Positions 1-5,015 of a stretch of 5,015 nt of DNA are shown one piece after another; within the stretch, counting starts at the first letter, position 1; every line of letters starts with the position of its first letter. The stretch comes from Zoogloeaceae bacterium (GTDB lineage Bacteria; Pseudomonadota; Gammaproteobacteria; Burkholderiales; Rhodocyclaceae), in assembly GCA_015657735.1 (NCBI GenBank), contig SSSX01000737.1, positions 1 through 5,015 of the forward strand, read 5' to 3'. A model generated the notes under the pieces. It was not told the DNA's origin, searched no databases, and saw only the letters and a program-made list of their open reading frames with translations. The position numbers and the translations under genes were made by a program.

Positions 1-1
1 G

Positions 2-730
2 GAACCCGAACCCGAGCCGCCGCCGCGCCGGCAGCCGGACATCGCGATCAAAACCCCCGAGCTGAAGAAGATTCCGCCCAAGCCGGTGAAGGAGATCGTC
101 AAACCGGAGCCCAGGCCCGAGCCGAAGAAACCCGAGCCCAAGCCGGAACCCAAAAAACCCGAGCCCAAGCCGGAACCGAAAAAGCCCGAGCCGAAACCCG
201 AGCCCAAGAAGCCCGAGCCGAAGCCCGAACCCGACCCCAAGGCCGAGGCCCGCGCCCGCGCCGAGCAGGCCCGCCTCGACAAGATCAAGGCCGACAAGGA
301 AGCCAAGGTCGCCGCCGAACGCGCGCGCGAACTCGAAGACCGCCGCATGCGCGAACTGATGGCCCGCGACAGCGAGAACGTCAGCCACTCGCGGCAGCTC
401 CAGGAAGAACTCGCGCGGGTCGCCGGCGCCAAGGCCAGCGCCGCCCGCAACAAGTCCATAGAGGCCTACGTCGAGAAGATCCGCGCCAAGGTGAAGGGCA
501 ACATCGTGCTGCCGCCCGGCGTCGGCGGCGACCCGTTCGCGCTGTTCTACGTCGACCAGCTGCCCGACGGTTCGGTCATCGAGGTGCGCCTCAAGCGCTC
601 CACCGGCAACGCGCAGCTCGACGCCGCCATCGAACGGGCGATCAACAAATCCAGCCCGCTGCCGCGCCCCGACAAGCCGGAACTCTTCAACCGCACGCTG
701 GAGCTGAAGTTCTACCCGCTCCGCGACTAA
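2..730 (+). CDS. tolA: TolA, cell envelope integrity protein (partial, 5' end outside window)
   Basis: TolA bridges the inner membrane TolQ-TolR motor to TolB and Pal and transmits proton-motive-force energy across the periplasm. The frame is open from base 2 with no start, so the N-terminal membrane anchor is missing. A GTG at 86 lies inside the reading frame and is not the real start. Of 242 visible residues, about 1-33 are Pro/Glu-rich, 34-78 are five nine-residue Lys-Pro-Glu repeats, and 79-148 are a charged Ala/Arg/Glu/Lys helical stretch. About 152-242 match the TolA C-terminal domain (YVEKIRAKVKGNIVLP, then LPDGSVIEVRLKRSTGN, LDAAIERAI, and a final beta strand ending FYPLRD). Unlike E. 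coli TolA domain III, which has a disulfide, no cysteine is visible. tolB starts 18 bp downstream. TonB shares a Pro-rich linker and a similar fold, but the C-terminal motifs and the tolB-pal context favour TolA. Confidence 0.95.
   Translation, partial: EPEPEPPPRRQPDIAIKTPELKKIPPKPVKEIVKPEPRPEPKKPEPKPEPKKPEPKPEPKKPEPKPEPKKPEPKPEPDPKAEARARAEQARLDKIKADKEAKVAAERARELEDRRMRELMARDSENVSHSRQLQEELARVAGAKASAARNKSIEAYVEKIRAKVKGNIVLPPGVGGDPFALFYVDQLPDGSVIEVRLKRSTGNAQLDAAIERAINKSSPLPRPDKPELFNRTLELKFYPLRD
101..235 (+). repeat. Five tandem 27-bp repeats encoding KPEPKPEPK in TolA
   Basis: Five consecutive 27-bp units each encode nine residues of the form KPEPKPEPK. The first has Arg in place of the middle Lys, and the last ends in Asp. 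Units 2 and 3 differ by a single synonymous base (CCC against CCG in the eighth codon). Units 4 and 5 resemble each other more than units 2 and 3 at silent positions. This suggests stepwise duplication of 27-bp units followed by silent drift. The peptide should form an extended polyproline-like spacer in the periplasm, comparable to the TonB linker. The structural role is inferred. Confidence 0.9.
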
Positions 731-748
731 ACCCGTGATTCCCCGCCC

Positions 749-2035
749 ATGAACCTCCGCATCCCGCCCCTCCTGCGCCGCGCCGTCCCGGCCGGCCTGC
801 TGGCCCTGGCGTCCGCCGCGGCCCATGCCCAGCTCGCCATCGAGATCACCGGCGCCGGCGCCAACCGCATGCCGGTGGCCGTCGCCACCTTCGAAGGCGA
901 GAACGCCCTGCCCCGCGCCGTCACCGACGTGGTCCGCGCCGACCTCGAGCGCAGCGGGCTGTTCAAGATGGTCGAACTCGGCCCCAGCCCGATGGGCGCC
1001 GACGCCCCGGTCGACTTCGGCCGCGTCCGCTCCCGCGGTGCCGACGCGGTCGCCGTCGGCACCGTCAGCCCCAGCGGCGCCGGCCGCTACCAGATCCAGG
1101 TCCGCCTCCACGACACCCCGAAGCAGGTCAGCCTCGGCAGCCAGGCGATGGTCATGGCGCCCCAGCACTACCGCGCCACCGGCCACCGCATCGCCGACTT
1201 CATCTACGAGAAGCTCACCGGCGAACCGGGCGTCTTCTCGACCCGCATCGCCTACGTGCTCAAATCGGGTTCCCGCTACGAACTGCAGATCGCCGACGCC
1301 GACGGCAGCAACGCCCAGACCGCGCTGGCCTCGAAGGAGCCGATCATCTCGCCGGCCTGGTCGCCGGACGGCTCGCGCCTCGCCTACGTGTCCTTCGAAG
1401 CCAAGAAGCCGGTGGTCTATGTCCACTCCATCGCCACCGGCCAGCGCAACGTCGCCGCCAACTTCAAGGGCTCCAACTCCGCCCCGGCCTGGTCGCCGGA
1501 CGGCCGCCGGCTGGCCGTCGTGCTGACCAAGGACGGCCAGTCGCAGCTCTACTCGGTGAATGCCGACGGCTCCGGCGTGCAGCGCCTGGCGAGTTCGTCG
1601 GGCATCGACACCGAGCCCGCCTGGTCGCCCGACGGCATGATCTACTTCACCTCCGACCGGGGCGGCAGCCCGCAGATCTACCGCGTCCCGGGCAGCGGCG
1701 GCGACGCCCAGCGGGTCACCTTCGAAGGCAGCTACAACGTCAGCCCGCGCCCGTCGCCGGACGGCAAGAGCCTGGTCTATGTGTCGCGCAACGGCGGCCG
1801 CTTCCAGGTCACGATGCTCGATCTGGCCTCGCGCCAGACGCAAATCCTCACCGACTCGTCGAAGGACGAATCGCCCAGTTTCGCCCCCAACGGCCGCATG
1901 GTGCTGTACGCCACCGAGGTCGGCGGCCGCGGCGTGCTGGCCGCCGTGTCATCCGACGGTCGTGTGAAGCAGCGTCTGTCGGTACAATCCGGCGACGTGC
2001 GCGAACCGGCGTGGGGGCCGCAGCCCCGCAACTGA
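749..2035 (+). CDS. tolB: TolB, periplasmic beta-propeller of the Tol-Pal system
   Basis: TolB is the periplasmic partner that binds Pal, and whose N-terminus is captured by TolA, so that Pal is released and redistributed to the division site. The product is 428 residues, close to the 430 of E. coli TolB. Residues 1-27 form a Sec signal peptide (Arg-rich start, Leu/Ala core, AHA cleavage site before Gln28). About 28-160 are the N-terminal alpha/beta domain. The rest is a six-bladed propeller marked by WSPDG at 204, 248 and 292, PSPDG at 335, FAPNG at 378 and a last WGP at 422. The ATG at 749 is chosen because it gives the signal peptide directly. No good Shine-Dalgarno sequence is visible in the 18 bp after tolA, so translation may depend on coupling to tolA. 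Domain order and context leave little doubt. Confidence 0.97.
   Translation: MNLRIPPLLRRAVPAGLLALASAAAHAQLAIEITGAGANRMPVAVATFEGENALPRAVTDVVRADLERSGLFKMVELGPSPMGADAPVDFGRVRSRGADAVAVGTVSPSGAGRYQIQVRLHDTPKQVSLGSQAMVMAPQHYRATGHRIADFIYEKLTGEPGVFSTRIAYVLKSGSRYELQIADADGSNAQTALASKEPIISPAWSPDGSRLAYVSFEAKKPVVYVHSIATGQRNVAANFKGSNSAPAWSPDGRRLAVVLTKDGQSQLYSVNADGSGVQRLASSSGIDTEPAWSPDGMIYFTSDRGGSPQIYRVPGSGGDAQRVTFEGSYNVSPRPSPDGKSLVYVSRNGGRFQVTMLDLASRQTQILTDSSKDESPSFAPNGRMVLYATEVGGRGVLAAVSSDGRVKQRLSVQSGDVREPAWGPQPRN
1983..1988 (+). promoter_or_regulatory. Possible -10 element (TACAAT) at the 3' end of tolB
   Basis: The AT-rich hexamer TACAAT sits within GGTACAATCC in otherwise very GC-rich coding sequence, 124 bp before the pal start. 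It resembles a sigma-70 -10 box and could give pal and cpoB extra transcription independent of the upstream tol genes. The six bases 17 bp upstream (TCGTGT, 1960-1965) are a poor -35, and no extended -10 TG is present. The hexamer also encodes part of TolB, so it may be coincidence. Confidence 0.2.
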
Positions 2036-2076
2036 CCGTTTCGCGCAGACAACACCCCACCTCATACCACAAATCA

Positions 2077-2093
2077 GCGGCCTCGCAGGCCGC
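2077..2093 (+). promoter_or_regulatory. Perfect hairpin in the pal 5' untranslated region
   Basis: GCGGCCT (2077-2083) and AGGCCGC (2087-2093) are exact reverse complements separated by the three bases CGC. The RNA would form a stable 7-bp stem ending four bases before the GGAG of the pal ribosome binding site. No run of T follows, so it does not look like an intrinsic terminator. It could stabilise a 5' end, pause RNA polymerase, or tune pal translation. The role is inferred. The inverted repeat itself is seen directly. Confidence 0.5.
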
Positions 2094-2097
2094 CCAC

Positions 2098-2101
2098 GGA
2101 G
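2098..2101 (+). promoter_or_regulatory. Ribosome binding site of pal
   Basis: GGAG lies ten bases before the ATG at 2112, and it supports that start. The spacing is slightly long, and the hairpin at 2077-2093 sits immediately upstream without covering the site. Confidence 0.6.
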
Positions 2102-2111
2102 TCACCACACC

Positions 2112-2660
2112 ATGAAGCTCGTCCGTTTCACCCTGCCCCTGATCGCCGCCAGCGTGCTGGCCGCCTGTAGTTCCGCCCCCGGCCTCGACGGCCAGGGTGC
2201 CGCCGTCGAAGACCGCAGCGGCGCCGCCAGCTCCGGCGTCGACAGCTCCCGCGTCACCACCGTCACCGCCGACGGCGTCGGCGGCGCCGGCATCGCCGCG
2301 CTGAAGGACCCGAAGAACATCCTCTCCAAGCGCAGCGTGCTGTTCGACTACGACAGCTACGTGATCAAGGATCAGTACCGTCCGCTCGTCGAAGCCCACG
2401 CCAAGTTCCTCGTCGCCAACCCGACGATGAAGATGCTGATCCAGGGCAACACCGACGAACGCGGCAGCCGCGAATACAACCTGGCCCTCGGCCAGAAGCG
2501 CGCCGACGCCGTCAAGAAGGCCCTCGGCCTGCTCGGCGTGGCCGAAGGCCAGCTCGAATCGGTCAGCCTCGGCGAAGAGAAGCCGAGCTGCAACGACGCC
2601 ACCGAAGCCTGCTGGGCCGCCAACCGTCGCGGCGACATGCTCTATTCGGGTGAGTTCTGA
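2112..2660 (+). CDS. pal: Pal, peptidoglycan-associated outer membrane lipoprotein
   Basis: Pal anchors the outer membrane to peptidoglycan and is the cargo moved by TolA and TolB during constriction. The product is 182 residues. A lipoprotein signal peptide ends in the lipobox LAAC, so Cys19 would be acylated and become the mature N-terminus. The next residues are Ser-Ser, with no Asp at +2, consistent with sorting to the outer membrane. Residues 20-70 are a flexible Ser/Gly/Ala tether. About 73-180 are an OmpA-like peptidoglycan-binding domain with VLFDYDS at 76-82, GNTDERGSREYN at 112-123 and NRRGDMLY at 171-178. Asp115 and Arg130 sit at positions that contact diaminopimelate in characterised Pal proteins. 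Cys160 and Cys167 bracket a short loop where many Pal proteins have no cysteine, so a disulfide is possible. The gene follows tolB after 76 bp, and its stop overlaps the cpoB start. Confidence 0.97.
   Translation: MKLVRFTLPLIAASVLAACSSAPGLDGQGAAVEDRSGAASSGVDSSRVTTVTADGVGGAGIAALKDPKNILSKRSVLFDYDSYVIKDQYRPLVEAHAKFLVANPTMKMLIQGNTDERGSREYNLALGQKRADAVKKALGLLGVAEGQLESVSLGEEKPSCNDATEACWAANRRGDMLYSGEF
2649..2653 (+). promoter_or_regulatory. Ribosome binding site of cpoB inside the pal 3' end
   Basis: GGTGA, complementary to part of the 16S rRNA 3' tail, lies six bases before the cpoB ATG at 2660 and is formed by the codons for Gly180 and Glu181 of Pal. The pal stop and cpoB start share one base (TGATG), so translation of the two is probably coupled. 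Confidence 0.6.
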
Positions 2661-3421
2661 TGTCCCGCCTTCTGTCCCGCTTGCTGACCGGGCTGCTGGC
2701 CGGCGCCTTCGCCGTCCAGGCCCACGCCGGCCTGTTTGACGACGAGGAAGCCCGTCTGCGCATCAGCCAGATGCGCAACGAGTTCGCCGCCCGCCTCGAC
2801 AAGCTCGAGGCGAGCGCCCGCGCCCAGCTCGACCTGGCCGACCAGATCGAACAACTGAAGGCCGAGATCGCCCGCCTGCGCGGCGAGAACGAAGTCCTCA
2901 GCAACGATCTGGCCAACGCCAACAAGCGGCAGAAGGATTTTTACGTGGATCTCGACAACCGCCTGCGCAAAGTCGAGCCCCAGGCGGCCACCGCCGACGC
3001 GCCCGCTGCCGCCCCCGTGCCGGCAGCGCCCGCGGCGGCGGCGGTCGACCCGGCCAACGAGAACCGCGACTACGAAGCCGCGCTCACCCTGCTGCGCGCC
3101 GGCAAGTTCAAGGAAGCCGCCGGCGGCTTCATCGCCTTCGCGAAGAACTACCCCAACAGCAGCTTCCAGCCCAACGCCCACTTCTGGGCCGCCAGTTCGC
3201 TCTACCAGCTGAAGGACAACACCGGCGCCGCCGAGCACTACGCCAAGGTCGCCAACCAGTGGCCCGACGACAGCCGCGCACCGGACGCCCTGCTCGGCCT
3301 GTCCAGCACCCAGCTGGCCCGCGGCGACAACGCCGCCGCCACCAAGACCCTCGAACGGCTGGTCGCCAAGTATCCGTCCAGCTCGGCGGCGACGATCGCC
3401 CGCCAGCGCCTCAAGAAGTAA
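2660..3421 (+). CDS. cpoB: CpoB (YbgF), periplasmic coordinator of Tol-Pal and septal peptidoglycan synthesis
   Basis: In E. coli, CpoB binds TolA and PBP1B-LpoB and links outer-membrane constriction to wall synthesis. The product is 253 residues, near the E. coli size. Residues 1-23 are a signal peptide ending AHA, with mature sequence starting GLFDDEEAR, a common CpoB start. About 28-103 are a heptad-like coiled coil rich in Leu, Ile, Glu and Arg, expected to drive oligomerisation. About 105-132 are an Ala/Pro linker. About 135-253 are TPR-like helical repeats (YEAALTLLRAGKFKEAAGGF, then a repeat at AHFWAASSLYQLKDNTGAAE, then ALLGLSSTQLARGDNAAATK). The start is fixed by the signal peptide and by the one-base overlap with pal. 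The neighbouring tol genes make assignment secure, although interaction partners in this organism are inferred. Confidence 0.95.
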   Translation: MSRLLSRLLTGLLAGAFAVQAHAGLFDDEEARLRISQMRNEFAARLDKLEASARAQLDLADQIEQLKAEIARLRGENEVLSNDLANANKRQKDFYVDLDNRLRKVEPQAATADAPAAAPVPAAPAAAAVDPANENRDYEAALTLLRAGKFKEAAGGFIAFAKNYPNSSFQPNAHFWAASSLYQLKDNTGAAEHYAKVANQWPDDSRAPDALLGLSSTQLARGDNAAATKTLERLVAKYPSSSAATIARQRLKK

Positions 3422-3472
3422 GCCGTCCGCCCCGCCCACCCGCGGCGGAGCCGACCGCCTCCCTGTGCCGCC

Positions 3473-4123
3473 ATGCCCCGCACCGTCACCCTTCGCATCA
3501 CCGAAATCTTCCACTCGCTGCAGGGCGAAACCTCGCGCAGCGGCCTGCCGACGGTCTTCGTCCGCCTCACCGGCTGCCCGCTGCGCTGCAGCTGGTGCGA
3601 CACCGAATACGCCTTCACCGGCGGCACCACCCGCACCCTCGACGAGGTGCTCGCCGAAGTCGCCCAGCACCGCTGCCAGACCGTCTGCGTCACCGGCGGC
3701 GAACCGCTCGCCCAGAAAAGCTGCCTCGCGCTGCTCACCGCGCTGTGCGACGCCGGCTATTCGGTGTCGCTCGAAACCAGCGGCGCGCTCGACATCGGCG
3801 GCGTCGACCCGCGCGTCTCGCGCATCGTCGACCTCAAAGCCCCCGGCTCCGGCGAAGACGCCCGCAACCTGCTGTCGAACATCCCGCTGCTCACGCTGCA
3901 CGACGAGGTCAAGCTGGTCGTCGCCAGCGAGGCCGACTACGAATGGGCCAAGGCGCGGATCGCCGAATACCAGCTCGCCGAACGCTGCCCGGTGCTCCTC
4001 GCCCCGGTCCAGGGCCAGCTCCGGCCGGCCGACCTCGCCGCCTGGATTCTCCGCGACAAGCTGCCGGTGCGCATGCAGGTCCAGCTCCACAAGATCCTGT
4101 GGGGCAACGAACCCGGCCGCTGA
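3473..4123 (+). CDS. queE: QueE, 7-carboxy-7-deazaguanine synthase (radical SAM)
   Basis: QueE converts 6-carboxy-5,6,7,8-tetrahydropterin to 7-carboxy-7-deazaguanine, the ring-contraction step of the queuosine pathway, in the cytoplasm, using S-adenosylmethionine, a 4Fe-4S cluster and Mg. The product is 216 residues. The substrate-side motif FHSLQGE is at 13-19. The cluster motif GCPLRCSWCDT gives Cys35, Cys39 and Cys42, and Thr44 is where a characterised QueE places a Mg ligand. GGEP at 75-78 is the SAM-binding motif of radical SAM enzymes. SLETSG, VDLKAPGSGE and HDEVKLVV are further family blocks. The spacing is the classical CX3CX2C, unlike the CX14CX2C reported for the Burkholderia multivorans enzyme. 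The insert between the cluster loop and the next helix found in E. coli QueE is absent, making this a compact form. No clear Shine-Dalgarno is visible before ATG 3473. The gene lies 51 bp after cpoB and 84 bp before queC. Confidence 0.96.
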   Translation: MPRTVTLRITEIFHSLQGETSRSGLPTVFVRLTGCPLRCSWCDTEYAFTGGTTRTLDEVLAEVAQHRCQTVCVTGGEPLAQKSCLALLTALCDAGYSVSLETSGALDIGGVDPRVSRIVDLKAPGSGEDARNLLSNIPLLTLHDEVKLVVASEADYEWAKARIAEYQLAERCPVLLAPVQGQLRPADLAAWILRDKLPVRMQVQLHKILWGNEPGR

Positions 4124-4140
4124 GCCGGCATGAATCGACC

Positions 4141-4159
4141 CGGCGCGCCGGCCGCGCCG
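4141..4159 (+). other. GC-only inverted repeat between queE and queC
   Basis: CGGCGCG (4141-4147) and CGCGCCG (4153-4159) pair perfectly around the five-base loop CCGGC. It lies 17 bp after the queE stop and well before the queC ribosome binding site. No T-run follows, so a classical intrinsic terminator is not supported. In sequence this GC-rich, a 7-bp stem can arise by chance, and its significance is uncertain. Confidence 0.35.
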
Positions 4160-4163
4160 CGCG

Positions 4164-4169
4164 CACAAT
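4164..4169 (+). promoter_or_regulatory. Possible -10-like element (CACAAT) before queC
   Basis: CACAAT is one of the few AT-leaning hexamers in the queE-queC gap, 38 bp before the queC start. The nearest -35-like bases (TCGACC, 4135-4140) are 23 bp away, too far for a normal sigma-70 promoter. A separate queC promoter is therefore only a weak possibility. Confidence 0.12.
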
Positions 4170-4195
4170 CCGATCCTGTCCTGTCTTCCAGTTCC

Positions 4196-4201
4196 AGGGG
4201 A
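4196..4201 (+). promoter_or_regulatory. Ribosome binding site that fixes the queC start
   Basis: AGGGGA lies six bases before ATG 4208. It decides against the in-frame upstream ATG at 4130, which would add 26 residues without family resemblance and has no comparable site. Confidence 0.75.
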
Positions 4202-4207
4202 ACCGCC

Positions 4208-4885
4208 ATGACCACGCCCCGCGCCCTCGTCCTGCTGTCGGGCGGACTCGACTCCGCCACCTGCCTCGCCATCGCCCGCGCCGAAGGCTACGAAACCTAC
4301 GCCCTGTCGGTTGAATACGGCCAGCGCCACGCCGCCGAGCTGGCCGCCGCCGGGCGCGTCGCCGCCGCCCTCGGCGCCGTCGCCCACCGCGTCGCCCACG
4401 TCGACCTCGGCCAGTTCGGCGGCTCGGCCCTCACCGATCCGGCCCTCGCGGTGCCCACCGACGGCCTCGGCAGCGGCATCCCGATCACCTACGTGCCGGC
4501 CCGCAACACCATCATGCTGTCGATCGCGCTGGCGTGGGCCGAAGTGCTCGGCGCCGAGCACATCTACGTCGGCGTCAATGCCGTCGACTACTCCGGCTAC
4601 CCCGACTGCCGGCCGGCCTTCATCGAGGCCTTCGAAACCATGGCCAACCTCGCCACCAAGGCCGGCGTCGAAGGCCACCGCCTCACCATCCACGCCCCGC
4701 TGATCGACCTCTCCAAAGCCGACATCGTCCGCCGCGGCACCGCGCTGGGCGTCGACTACGGCCTCACCGTGTCGTGCTACCAGACCGACGACGACGGTCG
4801 CGCCTGCGGCCGCTGCGACGCCTGCCGCCTACGCCGCGCCGGCTTCGAGGCCGCCGGCCTGCCCGACCCGACCCGCTACGCCTGA
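4208..4885 (+). CDS. queC: QueC, 7-cyano-7-deazaguanine (preQ0) synthase
   Basis: QueC uses ATP and ammonia to convert 7-carboxy-7-deazaguanine, the QueE product, to preQ0 in the cytoplasm, on the path to queuosine in tRNA. The product is 225 residues, against about 231 in E. coli. The ATP pyrophosphatase PP-loop SGGLDSAT is at 11-18, followed by the family blocks EYGQRH, ITYVPARNT and NAVDYSGYPDCR. Four cysteines, Cys190, Cys200, Cys203 and Cys206 (pattern CX9CX2CX2C), form the zinc site. The ATG at 4208 is preferred over the one at 4130 because it has an AGGGGA site and the PP-loop then begins about ten residues in, as in relatives. queE directly upstream supplies the substrate, which supports the assignment. 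All expected active-site and metal residues are present, so the enzyme should be functional. Confidence 0.97.
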   Translation: MTTPRALVLLSGGLDSATCLAIARAEGYETYALSVEYGQRHAAELAAAGRVAAALGAVAHRVAHVDLGQFGGSALTDPALAVPTDGLGSGIPITYVPARNTIMLSIALAWAEVLGAEHIYVGVNAVDYSGYPDCRPAFIEAFETMANLATKAGVEGHRLTIHAPLIDLSKADIVRRGTALGVDYGLTVSCYQTDDDGRACGRCDACRLRRAGFEAAGLPDPTRYA

Positions 4886-4898
4886 GTTGGGCGGCGCC

Positions 4899-5015
4899 AT
4901 GGACAGCCTGCCCCTCGCCCCGCCGACCCTCGCCTGGCTGGCCTTCGCGATCGGCGGCGTATTCGGCTACGCCGCCCAGCGCAGCAATTTCTGCACGATG
5001 GGCGCCATCGCCGAC
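4899..5015 (+). CDS. YeeE/YedE-family membrane protein (partial, 3' end outside window)
   Basis: Only the first 39 residues are visible. A short polar start is followed by a hydrophobic segment (about residues 9-25, LAWLAFAIGGVFGYAA) that looks like a first transmembrane helix, then QRSNFCTMGAIAD. The pattern Q-R-x-N-F-C-T-M-G-A is characteristic of the YeeE/YedE (DUF395) family of inner membrane proteins, some of which import thiosulfate or serve selenium or sulfur metabolism. The Cys36 in this motif is a conserved family position. The ATG at 4899 is 13 bp after the queC stop, with only a weak GGG-containing Shine-Dalgarno, so co-transcription with queC is plausible. The substrate cannot be told from this fragment. 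Confidence 0.75.
   Translation, partial: MDSLPLAPPTLAWLAFAIGGVFGYAAQRSNFCTMGAIAD

Noticed and set aside
825..1526. A 233-codon + strand frame inside tolB, and similar frames inside queE and queC.
   Set aside because: They are rich in Pro, Ala, Ser and Arg, as expected of shifted frames in GC-rich genes, and overlap genes with full family motifs.
2014..2027. GGGGC/GCCCC hairpin at the end of tolB as a terminator.
   Set aside because: The stem is only five bases, lies inside the coding sequence and has no T-run after it.
3444..3459. GGCGG/CCGCC inverted repeat between cpoB and queE as a terminator.
   Set aside because: It is a five-base stem without a T-run in a very GC-rich gap, so chance is sufficient explanation.
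4130..4207. In-frame upstream ATG for queC giving 26 more residues.
   Set aside because: The extension has no family resemblance, overlaps a GC hairpin, and a good AGGGGA site supports the start at 4208.
4124..4207. A preQ1 riboswitch before queC.
   Set aside because: The gap is the right place, but I see no preQ1-type pseudoknot elements such as the A-rich tail, only a GC stem and a pyrimidine stretch.
2642..4693. A 683-codon open frame on the minus strand spanning cpoB, queE and queC.
   Set aside because: It is aligned codon for codon with the sense genes, so it stops only where they use TTA, CTA or TCA, codons that are almost absent at this GC content. Its translation is low-complexity Gly/Ala/Val/Arg-rich, and the sense genes are clear known families.

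Overview
The window looks like a piece of a high-GC proteobacterial chromosome, by eye close to 70% G+C with strongly GC-biased third codon positions. Gene order (tolA-tolB-pal-cpoB-queE-queC, all on the + strand), the style of each protein, and a Cys-containing Pal C-terminus point to a betaproteobacterium. A Rhodocyclales/Azoarcus-Thauera-Zoogloea type relative is my best guess, but this is inference and no species can be named.

Layout: 1-730 is the 3' part of tolA, whose 5' end lies outside the window. 749-2035 is tolB. 2112-2660 is pal, preceded by a 76-bp gap holding a perfect 7-bp hairpin just upstream of the pal ribosome binding site. 2660-3421 is cpoB (ybgF), whose start codon overlaps the pal stop by one base. 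3473-4123 is queE and 4208-4885 is queC. 4899-5015 is the 5' end of a YeeE/YedE-family membrane protein gene, cut by the window edge. No stretch over 300 bases lacks a gene, the largest gap being 84 bp. I see no tRNA, rRNA, CRISPR array, insertion sequence or attachment site.

How the genes work together: TolA (inner membrane to periplasm), TolB (periplasmic beta-propeller), Pal (outer-membrane lipoprotein that binds peptidoglycan) and CpoB (periplasmic TPR protein) form the Tol-Pal envelope machine. It is driven by the proton motive force, pulls the outer membrane inward at division and coordinates this with septal wall synthesis. QueE and QueC are successive enzymes of the preQ0/queuosine pathway (6-carboxytetrahydropterin to 7-carboxy-7-deazaguanine to preQ0) that feeds tRNA modification. 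Tol-pal-cpoB followed by queE-queC is a familiar arrangement in gamma- and betaproteobacteria, so the region is a conserved housekeeping cluster rather than an accessory island.

I found no convincing new system. The points worth a second look are modest: a near-exact 27-bp tandem repeat in tolA, the hairpin before pal, a cysteine pair in Pal, a canonical radical-SAM motif in a short-form QueE, and a YeeE-type gene tucked 13 bp behind queC.
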